This document shows positions 1 through 9,272 of a stretch of 18,076 nucleotides of DNA, in pieces; positions within the stretch are counted from its first letter, which is position 1; each line of letters opens with the position of its first letter. Source of the stretch: Physocladia obscura (lineage: Eukaryota > Chytridiomycota > Chytridiomycetes > Chytridiales > Chytriomycetaceae). The position numbers and the translations under genes were made by a program. A model generated the notes under the pieces. That model did not search any database. It saw nothing but the letters and a program-made list of their open reading frames with translations, and was not told the DNA's origin. Where the stretch lies: contig JADGJH010000431.1 of assembly GCA_027596945.1 (NCBI GenBank), positions 1-18,076 on the forward strand, given 5' to 3'.

Positions 1-358
1 ATGTGTTATACAAGCTGAATAAATGTTAAATAATATTTAATAGAATTGGAAATAGAAATATTATTTATTAGATAACTATGAAAGAAAATAATGTTTATTT
101 CATTCACGGCAAAATTCAAGAATAGGGATTAAATGTTCTAACTTTGTCTTTTACATTTGAACAATTCCTTTTGCTAAGAAATTGGTTTTTAATCAATATT
201 GAGGCATTAGAAATGAGGCACAAAAGGTTTTATTTTGAGGCACAGAATTGGGTATTTAAAATGTTCTATTCATGGAAATAAATAATAAGATTCTAAAAAT
301 AAATGATACTGTGCCAATTCCCCCAGTTCAAGTAAATCTGACTTTGCATGATTCAACA
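1..358. repeat. Direct repeat, copy A (truncated by window edge)
   Basis: This stretch reappears in the same orientation at about 5094-5449. By eye the first ~225 bases differ at about four places, then the copies drift, and similarity ends at the shared word gattcaaca (350-358). Read on the minus strand, the last part of the other copy encodes the C-terminus of a relic ORF, and this copy keeps a degenerate version of those final codons. It therefore looks like a 5'-truncated 3' end of the same minus-strand element. The left border is unknown because the similarity runs to the window edge. Confidence 0.9.
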
Positions 359-441
359 AATTACACTCATCTCCTATATACATATCACATATATATCAAA
401 AACAATTTTTATTTGGAGGAAAAGATATGTGTGTGGGTTTC

Positions 442-930
442 TTAATTACAGAACACTGCAATTGAACTTTTCAACTGTATGTCAACTAATGATTTCATTC
501 CAGCTGCATTAACCCAATTCTCATGAGTTTTAGCTGGTAAGACTTTTGTCATTCCATCTGCCCACATATCTTCAGTTCCAACTGAAATCAATCAACGTGT
601 TCCTTCTTAGATGATCACAAATAAAGCTTTCTTTACCCTCTACATGCTTCATCATCTTATGTTGTGCTGAGTTTGTTGCCACTGTAATTGTTAACAACTT
701 ATCCTATGTTATTTTAGTTGTATCTTCTATTGGATAACCAACTTCTTCTAATACTTGTCTGAACTATAATGTTTCTTTAATTGCTTCTGTTAATACATAA
801 TATTCTGTTTCTGTGGATGATTGTATTGAAATTTTGTAATATTTGAAATGGTTTTTTATTTAAAATAAAGTCCCTTTTCATAGTTCTCCCTAATCAACAT
901 AAAAGCCCAAAGACAACTTCACCCAAAAAT
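442..930 (-). pseudogene. Ty1/copia-type retrotransposon pol remnant (RNase H C-terminal part)
   Basis: Translated on the minus strand, about 845 down to 442 gives the classic end of a copia-type polyprotein. An SSTETEYYVLTEAIKE segment matches the family's SSTEAEYxALSEAxKE motif. It is followed by a FRQVLEEVGYP segment, an HKMMKHVEGKESFICDHL segment (family: HkRtKHIdxryhfIRe) and, after a frameshift near 585, a GTEDMWADGMTKVLPAKTH segment (family: T.dQlADilTKpLp). At least two in-frame stops interrupt it (after KETL and after TTKIT), and a natural-looking stop lies at 444-442. Weaker similarity continues up to about 930. Reverse transcriptase, integrase and gag are absent, so this is a dead 3' fragment. 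Assignment to copia-type RNase H is secure; the exact lineage is not. Confidence 0.8.
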
Positions 931-1278
931 CTCAAAAGAGTGTTATTGTCTCCTTGCAATTTAGACATTTGCCTCACTGCACACAGAGTTTATTCACATC
1001 AACAGCTTCCGTATTGTCATTTGAACTGATAGATGACAGATCAAGATCACTATCAATGACATCTGTGCCAGTTGAGTTAGTTTGGAAGAGACCATTATAG
1101 GCCATTATAACAATTTTTTTGGAATCACTGTTTTATATTTTTTTTTCAAAAATTTTTAAAAATACCTGTAAAGAAATTTTTTTAAAATATTTTTTCTGTT
1201 GTGAATGGAATATCAAACAGAAGTTCTCCTATATAACATTAAGCTACAAATATTAAAAAGAACAATATATCAAGTTTT
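931..1278. other. AT-rich spacer, no gene recognised
   Basis: On the minus strand about 1097-979 is open and reads as a Ser/Asp/Asn-rich tail ending in a stop, but it matches nothing I know. The 1120-1200 part is T-rich and A-rich low-complexity sequence. It is the 3' flank of the oxygenase gene, so its 3' UTR probably starts here; I see no clear polyadenylation signal to call. Confidence 0.4.
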
Positions 1279-3589
1279 TTAAAATCCTTGGAAAACCAAG
1301 TTATAATTTGGAAGCCCCAGCTCTGACTTTGAATACTCCATCTCCTCCTCCACATTTCCTCTCTCAGTGTTTATCCGCCCACTGCAGTCCACTTCATCTT
1401 TTGTTGCAATAGCCACCGTTCTATTCGAAGCTGCTGCGTTATAAACTATTTCTTCCCAAATAGTATTCAATCGTATTGGCGCAACATGATCGAGCTGCTC
1501 AATGGAGACAGCACCAATTCCCGGCCACGACTCTGGCGACCGGAGTGCATGATTTTTTGGCCACGTTATACCATTTTTTATGGTGTACGGAAAAGGTCTC
1601 GCAGATCCCGGAATGTTTTCTGGACTCGGCTGATATAAAGTAAATGAAAATAAAAAAATAAAAGGGTCATTCTCTCACATTCAAATCAATATTCTCCCAA
1701 AACGCAACCATAAAACTCGTCCGTCGCCCGTCACATCCCTCTTCACACTCACCACGTCCAGGAACAACACCATGCAACACACTTCCATCAAAACAAACAA
1801 GCCGATTTACTTTCGCCACAACAAGCCACCCTTTATCAGCAAGCGGATCTCCCAGCCGCTGGTTCGTCACGAGCGTCGGCCCACCTACATTTTCAGTGAG
1901 ATATATGACGCATGAGATTATTGGATGCTGCGGCCGCGCTGCTACCGTGATTTTTTGTTTTTTGTTTTTGTTCTTTGTTACTATTACTGGTTTTCCTTCA
2001 TGCGCAGAGTCGAAATGGAGTTGGTGGCCTGCGTTGTGTGTACGTGAGTGCACCCACCTTGTTTTTTTTATATATAAAGAAAGCGATCAGAGTGGTAAAG
2101 AATTTTGCTCAAAAGTTGTTTGCTACGCTCGTTGGACACATCCTTTTATTGTTCGCTTTGCCCAACCTCGCTGCATTCGGCATTAAACAAAAAAAAAAAA
2201 CAACTCAGCTACGCTCGAAATTGTTTTAAAAGGTTCGTAAGCCTTGCTGCGCTCTAAATCTTTACCATTCCGCAGCCTTCGCCTTTCGAACCTCCGGAAA
2301 TAGCAGCACCGCCTTCCCGTACACAAACTTGATAATTTGATCCATTGCATTCCATTCCTGCTTAACACCCTCTCCTTCCTTCAACGGATGCGTATACGAA
2401 AAATAGGGTGTATCTGGACAATAAAAATGCTCCCGCCAAAACACTGAATCACGAGCAAAGCAGTTTCTTAAATGATCCAAGGCATCCTGCGGGAGCGCAT
2501 TGTCGATTGCTTTGACGAACGGAACCGGTGCCGTTGTTGGTGGCGTTGTTAGTGAGGGTGGGATTGAATATGCGAGGACAGCCGAGGAGAGACGGAATTT
2601 GTAGCCGAGGGATGCAAGGAGGGGTGCAGCTTCGGTAATGCGGTTTTGTTGGAGGAAGAGGAGAATAAGGGCGTTTTTTGCGGTTATTGTGCCAGCAGTG
2701 ACTTCAGCTGTGACGTTGTCGGTGTAGAGCCAATCGTCGTTCTCTTCTTGTTCTTCTTGTTCACTGTCATTGTCCGAGTCGTTTTCGATGATTGGTTGTC
2801 GTATTCTTTGCGTCTTACTTCGTTTGGAATATTCGCTACGTTCGTTTTGATAAAACTCGGCCACATCGATCGCTTTCCTCAACACATCCTCGACACTATC
2901 ACAAGGCCCACCGCAACACCGCATTGCATTCCCCAACGCCAAAAATACGCGTGAACTAAAGGGAAAAACGACGGCCGCGTCCGAAAACTCGTTGACAGCA
3001 CCTTTTTTTATTTTTTGTTGGAAATTATTTAAATTACAATTTGCTAGCTGGTTTTTCGCTGGAGATAATTTTCGCTGAAATCACTGCTTGCGATTTGCTC
3101 CAATAACTCCACCACATTGATTTTACTCTAAACTTGTTACTCTCTCATCACAACTACACTTAAAATTAAAAAATTTGTTTCGTTCGATTTTTCTTCTTTT
3201 ACCAGGAAAGTCATTCTCGAGCAGCAATAGGTTGCCAAGCTCAAGTTTGGCGAGAGCATAGTTGTAGAAGGGATTGTCGAGGATTGGCTGGGCATTTTCG
3301 AGGGAGCAGACGACAGGGATTGAAGTTATTGAGGTTGATGGTGCGAAGATGCGGGACTTTGCGAGAAACGAAAGGGTGGTAGAGAGGTGGACACGGGCTC
3401 GTGACTTTGCGGCAGAATGAGGCGGGTCGTAAAATACTGATTGGGCAGTTTTACACTAAGGCAAGGAGGTTATTCTAAAAAGAAAAGACGATGTGGGCAG
3501 CTAATTGCATTAGATACCTCCGCAAGTGCAGCTTCTAGTTCAATTCGGGCATCCGCAAGCCGCTGTATTAACTTGTTTTCGTCCATCAT
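1279..3589 (-). CDS. 2OG-Fe(II) oxygenase-like protein, five exons
   Basis: Frame-preserving GT-AG splicing joins 3589-3518, 3455-3203, 3001-2266, 2057-1679 and 1629-1279 into 597 codons (596 aa). The C-terminal half looks like a double-stranded beta-helix dioxygenase. An AEWWVHSRTHNAGHQLHFD segment supplies the HxD iron pair (H368, D370), SVLHGVVPG supplies the distal histidine (H449), and R465/R466 in DGRRTSFMVAFW are candidates to bind 2-oxoglutarate. The first tryptophan codon is split by intron 3, so the motif exists only after splicing. The N-terminal ~200 residues are helical and TPR-like, followed by an acidic low-complexity stretch (DSDNDSEQEEQEEND). The start is the first of two adjacent ATGs (MMDENKL); no in-frame ATG lies upstream. 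Introns are 62, 201, 208 and 49 nt. The substrate is unknown: the related P4H-like proteins I recall are uncharacterised. The oxygenase call is good; the first exon is less sure. Confidence 0.8.
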
Positions 3590-3668
3590 TATGACCAGAA
3601 GTTTGTGAAAAGAAAAAATAAATATTGTGATTTCGACACAAAATAAAAATTTGGTGGCAATCTCCAAA

Positions 3669-4753
3669 ATGACACATACCAATTGCGCCGTTGCCAATTA
3701 CCAACAACAAAATGCTGCCCAGAAACACAAACATGCCATAATGGGGGTACAAGAACTTGTACTTCAAACACATGCAACTCCAGCTGTTTCAAATCTTGCC
3801 ATCTATGCATACTACCAAGGACTGCAGCGAACTCAAATAGCAAAGTTATTTGGCTAGCAGTCATTAACTATTTCAAGTTGGATCAGTCAATACAAAGCTG
3901 GAGAATGAGTGAATTGTTGGCAACAGCAGCAGCTATTCAAAAAACACAGTCTAACTTGTCAAAAGTGGTTGGTTGACTAATATCAAAAAAATCCTGTTTT
4001 ATTCTTGGATGAAGCAAAGCAACTATACCAAAAGCAATTCCCAGGATCCACAATCAGTACAAGCTCTGTATCTTTAATATTGAAGGAAGCTGGGATGACG
4101 TGGAAAGTCCTTGAGTGTTGTGCTATTCAAATATCAAAATTGGATGTTTTTGATTTGCTGATGAGTTATTGTGTTGTCCATGGCTTCTCCACAATTTAGT
4201 GCATCTAGATGAAGTGTCTTTTGATAATTGTGGAATGCTCAGGAAACATGGTTATAGTCAGCAAGGAGAGAACCTAGTTTTTTGTGGTGAATTTACCAGA
4301 AAACCATAAGTGTCATTCTTAACATTTATTAGTGTTGATGGAGTCATTCAAAACTTCAAAACCAAAAGCATTTTTGATAGAACTAATTTTATGGAGTGCT
4401 GCCAAAAGTTTGCATTGAGCAGACAAGTTAAACAATATCCTGGTGCAAACTTGATCTGGATTTTAGATGGAGCACAAATTCATTGTGATGCTAATATTCT
4501 TTATTATTTTCGATCATTAGGCATTAAAATTTTTTTCTTGCCAGTATATTATCCATTTTTCAATCCTATCAAAATTGCATTTGGATTGGTTAAACAAATA
4601 CTTCAAAAAGACTATATTGAAAATGACAAAAAAGATCTTGTTTTAGTAGTTTTGGAAGGTATGGCTAAACTAGAAAATTGTTCTTTTGAAGAAATGTATA
4701 AGAAATGTGGGCAGTCAGAAAGTGGGTTTGATCCAGGGTGCATTCGACATTAA
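3669..4753 (+). pseudogene. Dead Tc1/mariner-superfamily (DDE_3, IS630-like) transposase
   Basis: Starting at the ATG at 3669, pieces of one transposase are spread over changing frames. An N-terminal helix-turn-helix region (IYAYYQGLQRTQIAKLFG, then SLTISSWISQYKAGE) precedes NPVLFLDEAKQLYQKQFPG and SVSLILKEAGMTWKVLE. The catalytic core follows. The first aspartate is in HLDEVSFDN (codon 4208-4210) and the second in WILDGAQIHCD (4466-4468). The third position falls in FFNPIKIAFG, where lysine (4571-4573) replaces the expected glutamate. The spacing between the second and third positions is 34 residues, as in DD34E Tc1-like enzymes. Breaks include a stop at 3855, frameshifts around 3860-3920 and near 4190, and TAA at 4307. 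The last 147 codons are open. I could not find convincing terminal inverted repeats. The family assignment is firm; the element is inactive. Confidence 0.85.
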
Positions 4754-5093
4754 ACTTGAAGACATCAGCTTTGATTGAAATAAACTTATTATTTATTCAA
4801 CATGATCAACATCATTTTGGGTTCCAACTCTGTTTAAAATCTCTCAACTAATTTCTGTTTCTTGAGGATTCAAAGCTACAGCTGTATCCTGAAGGACTAC
4901 TCACTGTGTCTGAGACCATGCAAAAGTCCTTCAACTTCAGAAATATTCCCATCCCATTGATCTCTTGTTCTTTTTATTCCAACTAAGATTTCATCCAATT
5001 GATTGATTACTCAAGAGTTTTCATTAATTGCAACTTGATTTGCTTGAAATTCATTCAATTCAAAGTATCTGGTGTTAGATTTAAGAATAAAAC
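4754..5093. other. Transposon-flanking spacer with a decayed minus-strand coding trace
   Basis: No intact gene. On the minus strand about 5060-4880 reads as a helical, charged stretch (for example VINQLDEILVGIKRTRDQWD, broken by one stop), like the C-terminal tail of a transposon accessory protein, but I cannot name the family. The plus strand holds the 3' flank of the Tc1-like relic. CpG is almost absent. Confidence 0.3.
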
Positions 5094-5449
5094 ATGTTAT
5101 ACAAGCTGAATAAATGTTAAATAATATTTAATAGAATTGGAAATAGAAATATTATTTATTAGATAACTGTGAAAGAAAATAATGTTTATTTCATTCATGG
5201 CAAAATTCAAGAATAGGGATTAAATGTTCTAACTTTGTCTTTTACATTTGAACAATTTTCTTTTGCTAAGAAATTGGTTTTTAATCAATATTGAGGCATT
5301 AGAAATGAGGCACAAAAGGTCTTAATTTGAGGCACGGAATTGGGCATATTATATTGTTGTTCTCTTCTTGGAAATAAATAATAAGATTCTAAAACTAAAT
5401 TATTCTTTACTGTGTAGTTCAAGTGAATCATCCTTTGCAAGATTCAACA
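5094..5449. repeat. Direct repeat, copy B
   Basis: Same orientation as positions 1-358. The right part (5400-5449) is the 3' end of the minus-strand relic ORF described next, so the repeat carries the last ~16 codons plus about 300 bases of 3' flank of that element. Similarity on the left starts about 5094; the few bases before it differ from copy A. Confidence 0.9.
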
Positions 5450-6209
5450 TCTGGGTTGGTTGCTGCTTGAGGAAAGAGATTGTGATATTTGTAAGGTGGA
5501 AAAAGTGTAAGGTGTCTTGTAAATGAGCAAGTTTTTGCATGATAAAATTTGCCCAAAGACCCCATGATGCTTCACATGCACTGAATATTGTTTGGTGCAT
5601 CTCTTTCAACTTTAAGACCATTTCATTATTAACTCACTCTGATGCTGCTCTTGACCAATCAACTTCCTCAAGAACAAGCAACTTTTCTGACAATTTTTGA
5701 AACATTTCTTTGCTAACAATCACAGTCAAATATGTGAAGACTACAACATCAACATTATCATTCCTCCACTTCTGAAGCTTTGTTTGATTGATTTTGGATG
5801 TTTTGAACCAAGTCTTCTTTGACTCACATTTTCTGAAGAGGAAGACACTTTGCATATCAGTGACATTCATTTCATTGGTTGATTTTGGGCCCCAAGAATA
5901 TGAATTGTCATTAACAAGCACCTAACAATGAAATAACTCTTTTGCTTTAGCAGTGTCAAAAATTAATTGCTTGAACTCTGCAAGCAAATTAACATTAATG
6001 CTGATTGTCAATTTGAGAGTACTGTTCCCATTTAAGAATTGACGTTGATGGAGATGTGCTGAAAAAGAGAAGACTGCAGTTGGAGATGTAGTAGAAGAAT
6101 TTGTCATGGTGGCTGTTGAATTTGCTGTCAAGACTGTAGTTGCTTCAGAGTCACGTGGTGTTTGACTGTTAGTTGTTTTAAAGCCAGCTACAAGTAAAAT
6201 TACATCCAT
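5400..6209 (-). pseudogene. Minus-strand relic ORF of unknown mobile-element family
   Basis: One frame stays open from 6209 to the stop at 5400 apart from two in-frame stops, TAG at 5924-5922 and TGA at 5636-5634, giving about 268 codons. The start of the frame (about 6192) follows a ttttacttgtag acceptor-like sequence, so this may be a downstream exon. The N-terminal part is Thr/Ser/Asn-rich. The middle holds TKLQKWRNDNVDVVVFTYLT and KLLVLEEVDWSRAASE, and the end holds FSACEASWGLWANFIMQKLA. I do not recognise the family. The link to a mobile element rests on the shared, 5'-truncated repeat copy at 1-358 and on transposon relics on both sides. A Cys-x2-Cys zinc-finger-like trace lies upstream (about 6460-6490), too damaged to call a BED finger. 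Confidence 0.5.
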
Positions 6210-6764
6210 TGAATATGCGCAAATAATAAAAACATAAATAATGTTAAGGACAATAAAATAAGATCAAAGAAACTCTTATTATTTTAAACTTTATCTGTTG
6301 TGCCAGTCCAATTAGATGATGTGCTGTTATTTTGTTGTGCTCAATATGGCAACTCCGAAAAAAAATTTAAAAAATAGGTTTTTTAATGGTTTATTGTGTA
6401 GATTATGCATGTTTTAGTATTTGGTACCTTTGACTTTGATGTTCAATGCTTTCTGCAGTGGTGCTGGCAAAAGGCACAATTTTGGTGCACATTTCAAAAA
6501 GGAGGAACACCCACAATAAATAATGCAGCATTACTTGACCCTCAATGCCACTCTTTTAAGTGACAACAAACCACTTGAATCAATATAATCACCTACCTGA
6601 TATGGTCAGCTGAATGGTTTAGTGCATGGAAATGTTAAATTTAAAGATGCAGATAGTGCAGAAAATTGTCAGAATTTAAACATGTAATGCAAGGAATTGA
6701 AGAACAAATTTTCACTTCCCACATGAGACAGAAACCTCACTCAAAGTTTATGACTCATCATGAC
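6210..6764. other. AT-rich spacer between two minus-strand relics
   Basis: No gene that I can support. About 6490-6420 on the minus strand shows a short NCAFCQHHCRKH trace that could be a ruined zinc finger of a transposase. The rest is AT-rich with frequent stops in all frames. Confidence 0.3.
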
Positions 6765-8040
6765 TCAAAATAAAGTACTTATTTTCAAGTATTCTCTCTT
6801 ATTTCTTTGAAAATTCCAGGATATGTTAACAAGAACATGAAAATAAATATTATTTTTAAGCCTGTTATTTTCTTCTTGATCTGCAATTTCATCACCACCA
6901 CTCTCAAACTCATTTGGCCTTATTATTTTTATCTTCTCAACTTTTTGCATTGATATTTTCAAGGAACTTCCTTTCAAATTTTTTTTTTTCCCCGTTCGCC
7001 AACTCTGCATCAATTTTTTATTTTTTTCAAAAACTGAATTCAGATGGGCAGCAAATAATGGCTTATTTTGCAAAACAAGCTTCTTTTTTACATTTTTCAA
7101 TTGCTCTAATTGCACATCTGATAGTATTGTTGACTCAAGTTTGAAGATACTGTGCTGTATTGTAAATTCCTTAAAATAATTTTTACAAACATCTTGGGCA
7201 CTGACTTCTTGCTTCAAAAGCTTAATTCAAATTTTTGGACAATTTAGTAGCTCTTTCACTTCAACTTCTCCATGAAATTGATCACTGAATTCAAAATGAT
7301 GCATTCTTGATATTCTATTGATAATGCAATCAAAATATTGTTCAAGAAACGTTGAAAACCAATACCATGATATTTCTTTTCCAAGTACAGATGAGTTGCC
7401 AGCTGATGAGTCATTTGTAATTTTTTTCAAGTCAATAATATTCCTCCACACATTTTTATGCATGATATTTTTCTTCCAAATTCCAAAATTTCCATCTGGT
7501 AAGAATTTCATGTGACCAACAATCATAAAATTCAGCTTTGTAGAAGATTGGAAGCCTATAATTATATGCATGCACAAACACCAAAGCATCCACTTGTTTT
7601 TGTTTTGACCAGCACAATTATCTGAAAAAAAGTGACTGTGTTGGCAGCAGTTTGATGAAGGTGATGATGCAACATTGACATTACTAAATCTTTTAAGACA
7701 GCTGTTTCTGCCAGAATAGATCCTTCTTCAAGAAGGTAATTGACTTGCTGATTATTTCCATTCCAAATTCCAAATGGCAAGACTTTTTCACATGTCACGA
7801 AATATTGCTGATTTTGCTGACTTTTTCAGAAAATCAAAGCAATAAATAGACTCATTTGTAGCTGTGGAAATTTGTGATATTTCATTATGGTAAAATTGTT
7901 GCTCAATATGTGCAGATCTGAAGTGTTTCACTAATGCAAGTTGACATTCTGGTGAATTTAATGACTTCAATTGTGTGCATAGGTCACAGAAAAATTATTC
8001 TGCTATGCTGCTTAACTCAACAGCACCAATAAAATTGCAA
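6765..8040 (-). pseudogene. Relic of a DDE-type transposase-like family (SDNCxGQNKN / GHxKFxPD signatures)
   Basis: The reading starts about 8040 with a Cys-x2-Cys segment (FFCDLCTQLK, just after an in-frame TAA at 7997). It continues as NSPECQLALVKHFRSAHIEQ, then FGIWNGNNQQVNYLLEEG (7790-7730), SDNCAGQNKNKW (D codon 7622-7620) and GHMKFLPDGNFGIWKK (7517-7470). The tail is rich in lysine and ends at 6765. These motifs match a family known to me from cnidarian, arthropod and fungal genomes: HADNCxGQNKN, then GHTKFxPDxxFG, related to DUF7869-type domains and thought to carry an RNase-H-like nuclease fold. Three kinds of break are visible: a frame change near 7795, another in a run of seven A on the plus strand (7624-7630), and TGA at 7229-7227 followed by the same frame. 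The family match is by memory of motifs, so the name stays generic. Confidence 0.65.
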
Positions 8041-9272
8041 AAACTAACAGTTGGAATATCTTATTTATTGGGGAAACTTTCTGAAAATAAAATAAAATAA
8101 AAGTTGTTGATCTACAATGAATGGAAGAAATCAAGTTTTTTTGTCTCAAACAGTAAAAAATGCAAAGTCAGAAATAAATGAAATTTGGTGAAAGAAAAAA
8201 ATGGAGAAAATGGAGAGAAAAACATTGAAATAAAGATGTGAAAGAAACAAGAGCCAACCAAATGCAAGCAACAGCAATGGCAGTTGTAGGTTAGTTATGC
8301 ATACATACAACACTGTGCTAATTTGTTGAAATTCTGTTATCAGAGGATTCAGTGGTATAGATTGAAAACCCAGTTTCTTGCTCCAAATCAGTCTGTTTGC
8401 TATCATCTGAATGAATTTGCTAGTCAAGGCGCTTTTCGTATTGTATGTGTTACACAGATACAAATTCATCTGTGAATTCTAGTAAAAAAAAGCTGGATAG
8501 TTTTTGGTTTTGGAGTGGGAAAAATAGCTCTCCAATATTTATTTGGTGGCAATTCTTCATTGACATAAAAATACATTGATACTGGAAGGATTATAAATTT
8601 AAGTTTCAAAGTTATTTGCGCAGTTCACAAACAGACCTTCTTCTGTACAGAAGTACATTCCACACTTCAAATATAACTTCTATGGCACTTGAATTAAAAA
8701 AATAAAATAAAAATTGCAGATTGGAATGTTGGACAGTAGTTGTGTTTAGAAATCTGAGAATATTGTATTGATGTGGAGAATTTAATGCAATTACTAGAGG
8801 AGAGGCATTTTAAAGGGGTATATGATACTGTCAAGGATTGGTTGATGCAGAATGTTAAAACAGTATTTTGCCTCATTCTATACTTCATCTTTTCAAGCTA
8901 TTTGTATTTATGAATCTATTACCAAGTAACAATTTAACATGACGCAGGTTTATGTATATGTTATATTAATATTTACTGGATTGTGAAGATACTTGTTTTA
9001 TTAGTTTGAAAATCTCAAGTAAATAAAGATAATAAAAAATGTGACTATGGGACTAGTACAAGCTACTGTGACTGAGCACATCTCAGAATAGATGATGTCT
9101 CAACACAAAATGACTAGATTTGCAGGCTATGATTACTTCTTTTGTATTCCTGTCTTTTGTTAATTTTTGATGAAGCAGCTTTATATATGAGACAGAAAAT
9201 GAATTGAAAAAATCAAAAATTTTGCCAAATGAGGTCAGAGAGAAAACCAAAAAAAAAACAAGCCAAAAATGC
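8041..9272. other. 1.2-kb AT-rich region, no gene recognised
   Basis: Both strands are broken by stops. Two short traces look like protein. Minus-strand ~8420-8330 reads DSKQTDLEQETGFSIYTTES, possibly the N-terminus of the relic to the left. Plus-strand 8758-8913 is 51 codons without a stop (containing LMQLLEERHFKGVYDTVKDW) but has no family I know. The sequence is CpG-poor like the transposon region and changes sharply to gene-like composition at about 9270. The end next to 9272 is the 3' flank of the LysM-GH5 gene. Confidence 0.35.

Noticed and set aside
1896..2229. Two overlapping plus-strand frames of 84-96 codons
   Set aside because: They lie antisense to exon 4 and inside intron 3 of the oxygenase gene, with low-complexity hydrophobic composition.
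1..5449. The two 355-bp repeats as LTRs of one 5.4-kb retrotransposon
   Set aside because: They enclose an intron-bearing host gene and a plus-strand DNA transposon. Copy B carries the coding end of another ORF. The copia remnant has no matching gag, integrase or primer site between them.
8146..8469. Minus-strand hydrophobic frame of 107 codons
   Set aside because: Composition reflects AT-rich sequence. A different frame over the same area looks more like relic coding sequence, and there is no family match.
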